Source of the DNA: an uncultured Gammaproteobacteria bacterium
GTDB taxonomy: Bacteria; Pseudomonadota; Gammaproteobacteria; Poriferisulfidales; GCA-002705445
Direction: 5' to 3'
Length of the DNA: 35,006 nucleotides
NCBI GenBank assembly: GCA_913065025.1
Contig: CAJYAP010000011.1
Location: 1 to 35,006 of the forward strand
Shown: one piece after another, positions 1 through 7,118 of the stretch
Layout of the letters: each line of letters begins with the position of its first letter
Position numbering within the stretch: the stretch's first letter is position 1
Notes under the pieces: generated by a model
The model's input: the letters and a program-made list of their open reading frames with translations, nothing else
Told to the model about the DNA's origin: nothing
Database searches by the model: none
Made by a program: the position numbers and the translations under genes

Positions 1-129
1 ATTATGTCTATCTAATAACCAGTGAATCTCACTTTGGTTTATTTTTTCTTTATTAATGGGGCTGTAGCTTTTTTTATCAGCAACTGCGCTAATAGAAAGC
101 ATAAATGGTATTAACAAAATTAGTCTCAT
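1..129 (-). CDS. N-terminus of an unknown secreted protein (cut by window edge)
   Basis: Reading leftward from an ATG at 129-127, the frame stays open for 43 codons to the window edge. The first 17 residues (MRLILLIPFMLSISAVA) look like a signal peptide with an A-x-A type cleavage site before DKKS. The rest is polar and ends in HWLLDRHN. The visible part is too short to assign a family. It lies downstream of znuA on the same strand after a 68-bp AT-rich gap with no clear terminator, so read-through from znuA is possible. The start is preferred because the signal peptide begins there. Confidence 0.55.
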   Translation of the reverse strand, partial: MRLILLIPFMLSISAVADKKSYSPINKEKINQSEIHWLLDRHN

Positions 130-197
130 CCGTATACTTTAATACATTTTCTTTATCATATACATTTACACAAAATATTAAAATATATTAAAGATAT

Positions 198-1100
198 TTA
201 CATAAGACATGCTTTTAAATTATTTGCGATATTTCTCAAAAGGTTTGTATACATCTCTTTTCCAGGTTTAATGTCTGCTCCTAGGGGGTCAAGCACACCA
301 ACTTTTGTGTTTGTATCTTCTATTACTGTATCAACAATTTTTGCTCTAAACTGCGGTTCTTTAAATACACAAGTTGCATTTAAGTTCTTAATTTTTGTCT
401 TAATTTTAATAATTCTTTTTACTGATGGTGATATCTCTGGATCAAGCAATATAGAGCCTGCAGGTTTTAAATTATATGTTTTTTCAAAATATTGATAAGC
501 GTCATGAAATACAATATAAGGTTTATTCTGAATTGGTGCTAACATTGATTTAATTGATAAGTCAGTTTTTTTGATCTCCTTTATAATGTTTTTTGCATTT
601 AATTTGTAAGTATTAATATTTTCTGGATAAACCTTGCTTAATTCTCTAGTAATTCCTTTGACAATTTGAATTGCATTATTAGGGTCTAACCAAAAATGAA
701 CATCATAGGAACCATGTCCATGATCATGATGATCATGCCCATCTTCTTCCCAGTTATCATCTTCTCTTACCGAAAGAAGTTTTAATTGCTTCATTTTTGA
801 AACTTGAACAACACTAATGTTTTTTGGTAAACCTCTAACAGTTTTTTTCAACGCTGACTCCAGCTGATTATCTATATAAAAAACAATTTTTGCGTTATTA
901 AGAAGTTTTGCGTGTGACGGCTTAAGAGCAAAATTGTGCGGTGACATGCTTCCATCTATCAAAAGTGAAACTGAGTTACTTCCTTCTGATATTGCACTTA
1001 CTAAAGAATGGAGTGGTTTAACGCTTACAACAATTTCACTTGAAAAAGCATTGTTACTAAGAATAATACTAAATATGATTATTAATGTTTTTTTTGTCAT
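198..1100 (-). CDS. znuA: Zinc ABC transporter periplasmic binding protein ZnuA
   Basis: Captures Zn2+ in the periplasm and delivers it to ZnuB/ZnuC. The protein is 300 residues from the ATG at 1100, which starts a clean signal peptide (about residues 1-20, ending AFSS). An upstream in-frame ATG at 1160 would put a charged extension before the signal peptide and run through the operator, so it is rejected. Likely zinc ligands are H55 (SPHNF), H135 (VHFWLDP), H199 (FHDAY) and D271 (LDPLG). A His/Asp-rich loop spans about 113-131, as in proteobacterial ZnuA. C244 and C298 could form the C-terminal disulfide known in the E. coli protein. It is divergent from zur-znuC-znuB across a Zur-type palindrome, which fixes it as zinc rather than manganese uptake. 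Confidence 0.95.
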   Translation of the reverse strand: MTKKTLIIIFSIILSNNAFSSEIVVSVKPLHSLVSAISEGSNSVSLLIDGSMSPHNFALKPSHAKLLNNAKIVFYIDNQLESALKKTVRGLPKNISVVQVSKMKQLKLLSVREDDNWEEDGHDHHDHGHGSYDVHFWLDPNNAIQIVKGITRELSKVYPENINTYKLNAKNIIKEIKKTDLSIKSMLAPIQNKPYIVFHDAYQYFEKTYNLKPAGSILLDPEISPSVKRIIKIKTKIKNLNATCVFKEPQFRAKIVDTVIEDTNTKVGVLDPLGADIKPGKEMYTNLLRNIANNLKACLM

Positions 1101-1131
1101 AATTGTTATCCTAAGGTTAAAGTTGAAATGA

Positions 1132-1148
1132 ATGTTATAATATAACAT
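1132..1148. promoter_or_regulatory. Zur box between znuA and zur
   Basis: ATGTTATAATATAACAT is a perfect 17-bp palindrome around a central A. It matches the core of the known gammaproteobacterial Zur operator (ATGTTATA-N-TATAACAT). It covers the predicted -10 of znuA on the minus strand and a TATAAT (1136-1141) facing zur on the plus strand, so bound Zn-Zur would block both directions, including its own gene. A looser TTGAAAT / ATTTCAA pair (1123-1129 and 1154-1160) flanks it. Confidence 0.9.
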
Positions 1149-1164
1149 AATTAATTTCAATCAA
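1137..1164 (-). promoter_or_regulatory. znuA promoter overlapping the Zur box
   Basis: On the minus strand a -35 TTGATT (1164-1159) and a -10 TATTAT (1142-1137) are separated by 16 bp. The start site would fall near 1130, giving a leader of about 30 nt with an AGGA upstream of the ATG. The -10 lies inside the Zur palindrome, consistent with repression when zinc is plentiful. Confidence 0.6.
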
Positions 1165-1179
1165 ATAAATTAAAACAAT

Positions 1180-1638
1180 ATGCGCAATTGTAAAGATCAC
1201 AAAACTTGTATCAATGAAGCTTTAATAAAAGCTGAAACAATATGTAAACAAAAAGGTGTTAAGTTTACTAAACTTAGAAAACAGGTTTTAAAGCTAATAT
1301 GGAAGAGTCATTCTTACGTAAAAGCATATGATCTTTTAGAAGAACTAAAAAAAATTGATAGCTCCGCAAAACCACCAACGGTTTATAGATCTTTAGACTT
1401 TTTAATAGATAATGGATTTATTCACAAAGTTCAAAGTCTAAATGCTTTTGTAGCATGCACTCACCCGCAAGAACACAAAGAATGCTATTTTCTGATCTGC
1501 AAAAATTGCAAAAGTATTGAAGAGTGCTGTTCTGAAAAGATAAGTAAAGTTATGAATTCTGAAGCAACGAGAAATAATTTTAATACAAATCAGGTGACAT
1601 TAGAAATATCAGGGATTTGCCAGGAATGTATAAATTAA
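1180..1638 (+). CDS. zur: Zinc uptake regulator Zur (Fur family)
   Basis: Fur-family repressor that binds DNA with Zn2+ as corepressor. It has 152 residues, usual for the family. The N-terminal winged helix carries PPTVYRSLDFLIDNGFIHKV (about 65-84), the family's recognition-helix region. The dimerisation half has the structural-zinc pairs C107-x2-C110 and C147-x2-C150. H82, C93, H99 and a nearby acidic residue are plausible regulatory-site ligands. Zur rather than Fur is called because it heads znuCB and because a Zur-type operator lies 32 bp before its ATG. The short leader has no clear Shine-Dalgarno. Its TAA is followed at once by the znuC ATG. Confidence 0.92.
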   Translation: MRNCKDHKTCINEALIKAETICKQKGVKFTKLRKQVLKLIWKSHSYVKAYDLLEELKKIDSSAKPPTVYRSLDFLIDNGFIHKVQSLNAFVACTHPQEHKECYFLICKNCKSIEECCSEKISKVMNSEATRNNFNTNQVTLEISGICQECIN

Positions 1639-2364
1639 ATGTCTTATTTAATTCAGGCAAAAGACCTTTGTGTCAACCGACATAAAAAAAATATTCTTGA
1701 AAATGTATTTGTTGAAGTAAAGAAAAAAGATTTTATAACTATTATTGGTCCAAATGGAGCAGGCAAATCTGTTTTACTTGAATGTCTTATGGGATCTTTT
1801 CAACCTGATAGTGGTGAGATTAAAAAAAGAGAGAATTTGTCTGTAGGTTATATACCACAAAATTTTAATCCAGAAAGTTCTATGCCAATTAGTGTAAAAA
1901 GGTTTCTAACACTCAAAAGAAAATCTACTCCAAAAGAATTAATTGATATTTCAAAAGAAACCAATATTTCTGAAATTCTAGAGAAAAACTTATCAAATCT
2001 TTCTGGTGGCGAGCTGCAAAAAGTACTCTTGGCAAGGAGTTTATTGAATGAACCCGAGTTACTCATCTTGGACGAGCCTGCTCAAAATCTTGATATTAAA
2101 AATCAATTAAATTTTTATAACTTATTAACTCGAATTTACCAAAAAAGAGAATTAAGTATTTTAATGGTTTCACATGATTTACACATGGTCATGTCTTCTA
2201 CTAGACAAGTTATATGTTTATATCATCATGTTTGCTGCTCAGGCGAACCGCAAACTGTTGCTAAAGATCCCGAGTTTATTTCTTTGTTTGGAAATGATAT
2301 GGCTAAAATGATGTCGGTGTATCAACACACTCATAATCACTCGCATCAAGAGGACTCTCAATGA
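1639..2364 (+). CDS. znuC: Zinc ABC transporter ATPase ZnuC
   Basis: Cytoplasmic ATPase that powers zinc import through ZnuB. It has 241 residues. Walker A is GPNGAGKS at 37-44, the Q-loop PQ is at 73-74, the signature LSGGE is at 121-125, Walker B LLILDEP is at 141-147 and the switch histidine is H179. The C-terminus is His-rich (HTHNHSH, about 230-236), as often seen in ZnuC. The start abuts the zur stop with no spacer and the end overlaps znuB by an ATGA, so zur-znuC-znuB should be one translationally coupled operon. Confidence 0.95.
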   Translation: MSYLIQAKDLCVNRHKKNILENVFVEVKKKDFITIIGPNGAGKSVLLECLMGSFQPDSGEIKKRENLSVGYIPQNFNPESSMPISVKRFLTLKRKSTPKELIDISKETNISEILEKNLSNLSGGELQKVLLARSLLNEPELLILDEPAQNLDIKNQLNFYNLLTRIYQKRELSILMVSHDLHMVMSSTRQVICLYHHVCCSGEPQTVAKDPEFISLFGNDMAKMMSVYQHTHNHSHQEDSQ

Positions 2365-3155
2365 CTGAAGCATTTATGATAAGGGCAATAATTGCTGGGG
2401 TAGGTGTTGCTATTATAGCTGGTGCTATTGGATGCTTTGTTGTTTGGAGAAAAATGGCATATTTTGGCGACTCACTTGCACATAGCGCTTTGCTTGGCGT
2501 TGCTCTTGGGCTGGTAATGGGTATTAGTACTAACTTGGGTACTATAATTATATGTTCTATTTTTGCAGTTACATTAATTTGGCTACAACAAAAAAAAATA
2601 TTAGCTACTGACACACTTCTTGGCATTCTTGCGCACTCTGCTCTTTCTGTCGGAATGGTAACCTTAAGCTTGCTTGAAAGAAGCGTTGATCTTCACTCAT
2701 ATTTGTTTGGAGATATCCTAGCTGTAACTCCAACAGAAATATATTACATCTTATTTGGCGGTTTGATTGTATTAATTTTTTTGTATTTTAATTGGTCTTC
2801 TTTTGTTTTAATGACTATAGATGAAAAGTTGGCAAAAGCTGAAGGAATTAACATTGTACTTAATCAACTACAAATAATGTTATTAATGACTATTGTGGTT
2901 GCCGTCTCATTTAAAATCGTAGGCCTTTTACTAATAACATCCTTATTAATTATTCCTGCTGCAACTGCTAGGCAGCTTGCTCACTCACCAGAAATAATGG
3001 CCGTTGTTTCTTCGTTACTTGCAGTTTTCTCAGTTATCATTGGTATCTACAGTTCTCTGCATTTAGATACGCCTTCAGGGCCTTCAATTGTTGTGGCTTC
3101 AACATTAATATTTATTATGATGTCTATTTTTTCTTTGTTAATTAAAAGACATTAA
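2361..3155 (+). CDS. znuB: Zinc ABC transporter permease ZnuB
   Basis: Inner-membrane permease of the ABC-3 family, a dimer forming the zinc channel of ZnuABC. It has 264 residues, almost entirely hydrophobic segments with short polar loops (about eight membrane spans by eye). Family-typical stretches include the N-terminal GAIGCFVVWRKMAYFGDSLAHSALLG (partly quoted, about 22-47) and the KIVGLLLITSLLIIPAATAR region near 188-207. The ATG overlaps the znuC stop as ATGA. No clear terminator follows. The downstream barrel gene has its own Zur-box promoter. Confidence 0.94.
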   Translation: MTEAFMIRAIIAGVGVAIIAGAIGCFVVWRKMAYFGDSLAHSALLGVALGLVMGISTNLGTIIICSIFAVTLIWLQQKKILATDTLLGILAHSALSVGMVTLSLLERSVDLHSYLFGDILAVTPTEIYYILFGGLIVLIFLYFNWSSFVLMTIDEKLAKAEGINIVLNQLQIMLLMTIVVAVSFKIVGLLLITSLLIIPAATARQLAHSPEIMAVVSSLLAVFSVIIGIYSSLHLDTPSGPSIVVASTLIFIMMSIFSLLIKRH

Positions 3156-3189
3156 CAATTAAATACCAAAATAATATTAGACATTACTA

Positions 3190-3206
3190 ATGTTATATTA
3201 TAACAT
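3190..3206. promoter_or_regulatory. Second Zur box, before the His-rich barrel gene
   Basis: ATGTTATATTATAACAT is a perfect 17-bp palindrome around a central T. It is identical to the znuA/zur operator except for that central base. It overlaps a TATTAT (3196-3201) that could serve as a -10, putting a start site near 3208, about 28 nt before the preferred ATG at 3236. No good -35 is visible. No other copy was noticed in the window. Confidence 0.88.
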
Positions 3207-3235
3207 TCTCTCTTTAAAAATTACTGGTGGAATAT

Positions 3236-4384
3236 ATGAAAATAAAAACTTTTATTAAACTTTTTGCGCTAATTGCCTTATTACAAGGAGTTAGTCACGC
3301 TGCAGATGACGATCATGACCACGATCATTCAGCGCATGCAGATGAGCCCTTTTACGGGCATGTAGGAATTAGACTTCACGCCGATCATGTCAATGATGCA
3401 GGAGAAGGAGAAGAAGAAGTTAACGAATTATATACACACTCACATATAGAGCTTGGATCGAGAATTGCAGAGGGCCTCAATATCGATACTAACTTAAAAA
3501 TTGAAGGTGAAGCAGGCGGTCACAGCCATGGTGGAGTAAGTAGAACACATGATGGTGAAAGTAGAATTTTTGAAGATCACCCATTAATAGTTGAATCTTT
3601 AACACTTACATATAGTCATGAAGATTTTTCAGCTTATCTTGGAAAATTTAATCCAAAAGTAGGCCTTGATTATCATAGCTTTCCTGGACTTTGGTCATAT
3701 TCAATGATTGAAGAATATAAAATTGCTGAACGAATTGGTGCAGGCTTCAAGTATGGAGCGAACTTAGATGATTTTGGTACACATCAATTGAATATTAGTG
3801 CTTTTCATGTCGATACAACATTCTTAAGCGATTCGTTGTTAGATCAAAGAGGGCATACAAGTAAGGAAGATGGTGGTTTAGGAAATACAGAAGATTTTGA
3901 TTCATACTCAATCTCTCTAGGAGGAAAAGATTTTTATTCATTAGACAATAATATTGCTGAAAGACTTAGCTATAGATTTGGCTATGCACATCAAGAAGCC
4001 GGCACTGCAGAAAGTGATGAGGAAAGGTACTCTGCTTCGATAGTCTATAAAGAAAATTTTTCTGAAGGAATAAGTAAAACTTTTATCATTGAGTATATGA
4101 ATATTGAACATTACAGTGGAGAAGAAGCACATGACAGATCATACTTTACTTCTTCTTTAGGTTTAAAACTTTACCCTTGGAGTTTTGCCACTACATATAC
4201 TTTCGTCGACAATGATGCTCCAGAAGAACCTGATGAAAATCATGATGGAAAAATTCTGCAAATTTCAATTGGCTACAAGGTAGCTTCTGATGTGGAAGTT
4301 AATTTTGGATTTAAAAGAGCAGACGAAGAAAATGAAGTTAATGAAAGATTTGGACTAGGATTGAAATATAGCTTTGAGCTTTAA
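3236..4384 (+). CDS. His-rich outer-membrane beta-barrel protein, probable Zur-regulated zinc porin
   Basis: It has 382 residues with a signal peptide (about 1-22, ending SHA). The mature N-terminus is metal-ligand rich (HDHDHSAH at 27-34), with a second His cluster HSHGG at 96-100. The rest alternates polar and hydrophobic residues in barrel-like strands, many ending in aromatics, and closes with a strand ending YSFEL. There are no cysteines and I see no TonB box or plug domain, so it reads as a porin-like barrel and not a ZnuD-type receptor. The ATG at 3236 is chosen over an in-frame GTG at 3227 because GGTGG (3226-3230) sits 5 nt before it. A Zur box precedes the gene and a terminator follows it. 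Export of zinc or binding without transport are alternatives. The barrel and regulation calls are firm; zinc passage is inference. Confidence 0.8.
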   Translation: MKIKTFIKLFALIALLQGVSHAADDDHDHDHSAHADEPFYGHVGIRLHADHVNDAGEGEEEVNELYTHSHIELGSRIAEGLNIDTNLKIEGEAGGHSHGGVSRTHDGESRIFEDHPLIVESLTLTYSHEDFSAYLGKFNPKVGLDYHSFPGLWSYSMIEEYKIAERIGAGFKYGANLDDFGTHQLNISAFHVDTTFLSDSLLDQRGHTSKEDGGLGNTEDFDSYSISLGGKDFYSLDNNIAERLSYRFGYAHQEAGTAESDEERYSASIVYKENFSEGISKTFIIEYMNIEHYSGEEAHDRSYFTSSLGLKLYPWSFATTYTFVDNDAPEEPDENHDGKILQISIGYKVASDVEVNFGFKRADEENEVNERFGLGLKYSFEL

Positions 4385-4423
4385 AATTATCTTATAAAAT
4401 ATTTATTAGAATCTCCTAATAAG

Positions 4424-4458
4424 AAGCCCATGATTCATTTGAAAAGTGGGCTTTTTTT
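4424..4458 (+). terminator. Rho-independent terminator of the barrel gene
   Basis: AAGCCCA (4424-4430) pairs with TGGGCTT (4447-4453) across a 16-nt loop, followed by a run of T to 4458. It lies about 40 bp after the barrel-gene stop and would separate the zinc locus from the tRNA gene. Confidence 0.75.
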
Positions 4459-4498
4459 ATGCTTTTATATAGTTTCAAATAATCGTTAAAAACAATTG

Positions 4499-4507
4499 TG
4501 ATATAAT
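4499..4507 (+). promoter_or_regulatory. Extended -10 promoter of the tRNA gene
   Basis: TGATATAAT is a perfect extended -10 (TGN plus TATAAT). Transcription would begin near 4514, about 30 nt before the mature tRNA 5' end. No convincing -35 is visible, as expected for extended -10 promoters. Confidence 0.55.
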
Positions 4508-4544
4508 GGTTTTAAATGTATCTTACATTCTATCCTTAAAAAAA

Positions 4545-4621
4545 GGCCCTGTAGCTCAGTTGGTTAGAGCAGTGGACTCATAATCCATTTGTCGTAGGTT
4601 CGAGTCCTACCGGGGCCACCA
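4545..4621 (+). tRNA. tRNA-Ile2 (CAT anticodon, lysidine-modified type)
   Basis: A 77-nt cloverleaf with CCA encoded (4619-4621). The acceptor GGCCCTG pairs with CGGGGCC (4611-4617), the D-arm region is GTAGCTCAGTTGGTTAGAGC, the anticodon CAT is at 4579-4581, and the T-loop is GTTCGAGTC. CAT could mean elongator Met. However, acceptor pairs C4-G69 and C5-G68 are the known TilS recognition pairs of tRNA-Ile2, whereas E. coli elongator tRNA-Met has U-A and A-U there. I therefore call it the AUA-reading isoleucine tRNA. Confidence 0.8.
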
Positions 4622-4625
4622 ATTA

Positions 4626-4634
4626 TGCTATAAT
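4626..4634 (+). promoter_or_regulatory. Extended -10 directly before the glycosyltransferase gene
   Basis: TGCTATAAT is a perfect extended -10. The predicted start site near 4641 is only about 4 nt before the ATG at 4645, implying an almost leaderless mRNA. The gene could also be read through from the tRNA promoter. Confidence 0.5.
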
Positions 4635-4644
4635 TTTTTAATTA

Positions 4645-5397
4645 ATGAAAACTATAAGCATCATAATTATTGTAAAAAACGGCCAAGAGTTTATTGAAAA
4701 AGCTCTCAAAAGTGCAATGTGGGCTGATGAAATAATTATTTTAGATTCTGGAAGTACAGACAAAACTTTAGACATTGCAAACAAGTACACCAAGAATATT
4801 CACACTTCTGAAAAATGGCCTGGATTCGGCAAGCAGCGACAAGATGCTCAAAAGTTATCATCTTCTAACTGGATATTTATGCTTGATGCAGATGAAGAAA
4901 TTAGTAGTTCTTTGCAAAAATCAATCAAAAAAGTAATTAAGGGTGAACCCAAAATCTATCAAGTAAACCGCCTAAGTAGTGCCTTTGGAGCAGAAGTAAA
5001 GCATTCAGGTTGGTACCCTGATTGGATCAATAGACTTTATCCAAATAATTTAACTACTTACAATGATGCGCTGATTCATGAGACGTTAGTTATTCCACAA
5101 AACCACAGACCTGAAAAAATTCATGGTGTACTTCGCCATGAAACATATAAAAATATGAAAGACTATTATCTTAAAATGAGTATGTATATTGACGCATGGA
5201 GTTCACAAAATATTGATAAAAAATCTGGCGGCATGTTTATAGGAGTAATAAGAGGTTTTTGGGCTTTCTTTAAAATGTATATTTTAAAACTAGGTTTTCT
5301 AGATGGCCAGATAGGGTTAACTCTAGCTTTTTTAAGATATGAAACAACGGTCATGAAATATGTTGATTTAAAAATCAAAAAAAAGATTATTCAATAA
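4645..5397 (+). CDS. Family 2 glycosyltransferase, WaaE/KdtX-like
   Basis: It has 250 residues with a GT-A fold start (ISIIIIVKNG at 4-13) and the nucleotide-sugar motifs LDSGSTDKT (33-41) and the DXD-type DADEE (81-85). The segment WADEIIILDSGSTD and the later WYPDWINRLY are typical of the LPS-core glucosyltransferase group (WaaE/KdtX). It probably acts at the inner face of the inner membrane on lipopolysaccharide core. Two hydrophobic stretches near the C-terminus (about 205-230) suggest membrane association. It stands alone 23 bp after the tRNA. The exact sugar and acceptor cannot be told from sequence. Confidence 0.8.
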   Translation: MKTISIIIIVKNGQEFIEKALKSAMWADEIIILDSGSTDKTLDIANKYTKNIHTSEKWPGFGKQRQDAQKLSSSNWIFMLDADEEISSSLQKSIKKVIKGEPKIYQVNRLSSAFGAEVKHSGWYPDWINRLYPNNLTTYNDALIHETLVIPQNHRPEKIHGVLRHETYKNMKDYYLKMSMYIDAWSSQNIDKKSGGMFIGVIRGFWAFFKMYILKLGFLDGQIGLTLAFLRYETTVMKYVDLKIKKKIIQ

Positions 5398-6082
5398 ATT
5401 TATTTGTATAATTTACACCAAGATAAACAAGTGGAGTGTCTATGGCTGCTATTAATATCTTAAAAATATAACTTGCAATTATAACTTGCCATATAATTTC
5501 CCATTCTATGTTTAATCCAAAATGTAAAAATATTGAGTTTACAATTACTGTGTCTACAAGTTGAGAAAACATTGTGGAAACATTGTTTCTTAGCCATAAT
5601 TTCTTTTCACCTGTGAGTTTCTTTAAATAATGAAATATACGAACATCAATAAGCTGCGCAATTAAATAAGCAAGCATAGAAGCAGAAATTAAAAATCCTG
5701 GTAGTGTAAATACAGACTCATAGGCGTTTTGCATACCTTTTACTGAATCATAGCCTAAGGAATTATTTATCCAAACCTCAGAACCTGGCAAAATTACTGC
5801 AAGATTAATAAATAGTAAAGATAGAATGCTTGCTAAAAAACCAAATATAACCATTATGCTTGCTTTCTTTTTCCCAAAAACTTCGCACACAATATCTGTT
5901 ATCAGGAACGTAAGAGGATAAGTTATTATTCCAGTTGTTAACGTAATAGGGTTTTCAAAAAAACTATTGCCAAAATAATTAAAGTCTAATTCAAATAACT
6001 TTACTCCAATAATATTGGTCAAAACTATCATGGTAATAAAGCAAATTAAAAATAGACTATAAATTTTTTCTGAATTACTCAT
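5387..6082 (-). CDS. yhhQ: Queuosine precursor transporter YhhQ (VUT family)
   Basis: Integral membrane importer of queuosine precursors (preQ0/preQ1), feeding tRNA queuosine synthesis. From the ATG at 6082 it has 231 residues with about six membrane spans. The diagnostic family stretch is DVRIFHYLKKLTGEKKLWLR then NNVSTMFSQLVDT in the second half. An earlier in-frame ATG at 6130 would add a polar 16-residue extension and overlap the nuclease gene, so the MSNSEK start is preferred. It lies 7 bp after the nuclease stop on the same strand, and its end overlaps the convergent glycosyltransferase by 11 bp. Confidence 0.85.
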   Translation of the reverse strand: MSNSEKIYSLFLICFITMIVLTNIIGVKLFELDFNYFGNSFFENPITLTTGIITYPLTFLITDIVCEVFGKKKASIMVIFGFLASILSLLFINLAVILPGSEVWINNSLGYDSVKGMQNAYESVFTLPGFLISASMLAYLIAQLIDVRIFHYLKKLTGEKKLWLRNNVSTMFSQLVDTVIVNSIFLHFGLNIEWEIIWQVIIASYIFKILIAAIDTPLVYLGVNYTNKFIE

Positions 6083-6089
6083 TTGTCTT

Positions 6090-6584
6090 TCACATTTTTC
6101 TCCATTCCCAAGGCGGAATTGGTGGGACACCTTGTTTTGACCATAAGCCTATTTTTTCTTTCCTAGCAATATTTTCCGCATCTTTAATTTTTTTACGACG
6201 ATTATATCTATCATAAGACCATGCAAAACCATTTCTTACAAGATAATAGTTAATGTCTGTTTTCTTGTAATAAATTATTCCAACTATTCTATTGTATTTA
6301 TCTACTGTTACTTTATTAAGTTTTACAATTTTACCACTTATCAATTTTGATAATGCTAAAGCCGCTTCTTTTCCATAAGGTTGATCTTTCTCCGGTGTAT
6401 CTATTTCAGCAAGCCTAACCTTTATTTTTCCGTATTCATTGTGCTTTAGATAAACTGTGTCACCATCAACAATTCTTAAAACACTAGCAAAAACAGTGTT
6501 CGGGATTTTGTTTGAAGCCAAAGAGTGTACATTAAATAAACAAAATGAAATAATCAAGATTGTAGTTTTAAATTTTGTTATCAT
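6090..6584 (-). CDS. Secreted thermonuclease-family nuclease (SNase fold)
   Basis: Predicted Ca2+-dependent nuclease of the staphylococcal nuclease family, exported by a signal peptide (about 1-24, ending SLAS). It has 164 residues. Matching the known SNase catalytic set, R57, D62, E65 and R99 occur in VRLAEIDTPE and DKYNRIVG with the expected spacing, and D40/D42 sit in RIVDGDT. A likely role is degrading extracellular or periplasmic nucleic acid. The gene starts only 6 bp from the divergent peroxiredoxin ATG and probably runs on into yhhQ. Confidence 0.88.
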   Translation of the reverse strand: MITKFKTTILIISFCLFNVHSLASNKIPNTVFASVLRIVDGDTVYLKHNEYGKIKVRLAEIDTPEKDQPYGKEAALALSKLISGKIVKLNKVTVDKYNRIVGIIYYKKTDINYYLVRNGFAWSYDRYNRRKKIKDAENIARKEKIGLWSKQGVPPIPPWEWRKM

Positions 6585-6590
6585 AAAGCT

Positions 6591-7118
6591 ATGTTTTTAG
6601 TAAAGAAAATAATTAACTTCACTTTAATATTTTTACTTATGGTTTTCAACATAAATGCCAATGAAGAATTATCTGCAGGAATGAGTGCTCCTGATTTTAC
6701 ACTTTTAGATCAGAATAATGTTAAGAGATCATTGGCTGATTTTAAAGGCGAATGGGTTGTACTTTATTTTTATCCAAAAGATGACACGCCTGGTTGTACT
6801 ACAGAAGCCTGTTCTTTTAGAGACAATATAGAAATAATTAATAAACTTAATACTAATATCTTAGGGGTAAGTGTTGATTCTCAAGAAAGCCACAAAGAAT
6901 TCTCAGAAAAATACTCATTACCATTTCCTATTTTAGCTGATGTTAATGGAGAAGTGGCCAAAAAATATGATAGTTATGGTTCATTTGTTGGGTTCAAATA
7001 TGCAAGCAGACATACATTTATCATAAATCCATCTGGAATGATTCACAAGGTATACAAGAAAGTAAACCCCAGTAAACATGCATCTGAAATAATCGAAGAA
7101 CTTAAAGATAATATATAA
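6591..7118 (+). CDS. Exported BCP/PrxQ-type peroxiredoxin
   Basis: Thiol peroxidase of the AhpC-TSA superfamily. It has 175 residues, of which about 150 match BCP, plus an N-terminal signal peptide (about 1-23, MFLVKKIINF to INA). The peroxidatic C69 lies in DTPGCT, and C74 in TEAC is the usual BCP resolving cysteine position. FYPKDDTPGCT and the HTFIINPSG strand are family hallmarks. Export is unusual, since classical E. coli BCP is cytoplasmic. Here it would scavenge peroxides in the periplasm and need a periplasmic thiol donor. Its TAA overlaps the next ATG by one base (TAATG), so the M23 peptidase is coupled to it. Confidence 0.85.
   Translation: MFLVKKIINFTLIFLLMVFNINANEELSAGMSAPDFTLLDQNNVKRSLADFKGEWVVLYFYPKDDTPGCTTEACSFRDNIEIINKLNTNILGVSVDSQESHKEFSEKYSLPFPILADVNGEVAKKYDSYGSFVGFKYASRHTFIINPSGMIHKVYKKVNPSKHASEIIEELKDNI

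Noticed and set aside
130-197. Terminator after znuA
   Set aside because: The gap is plain AT-rich sequence without a convincing stem and T run.
1140-1160. Upstream ATG extending znuA by 20 codons
   Set aside because: It would translate through the promoter and Zur box and put a polar stretch before a normal signal peptide.
3176-3182. TTAGAC as the -35 of the barrel-gene promoter
   Set aside because: The distance to the TATTAT in the Zur box is 13 bp, too short for a normal sigma70 spacer.
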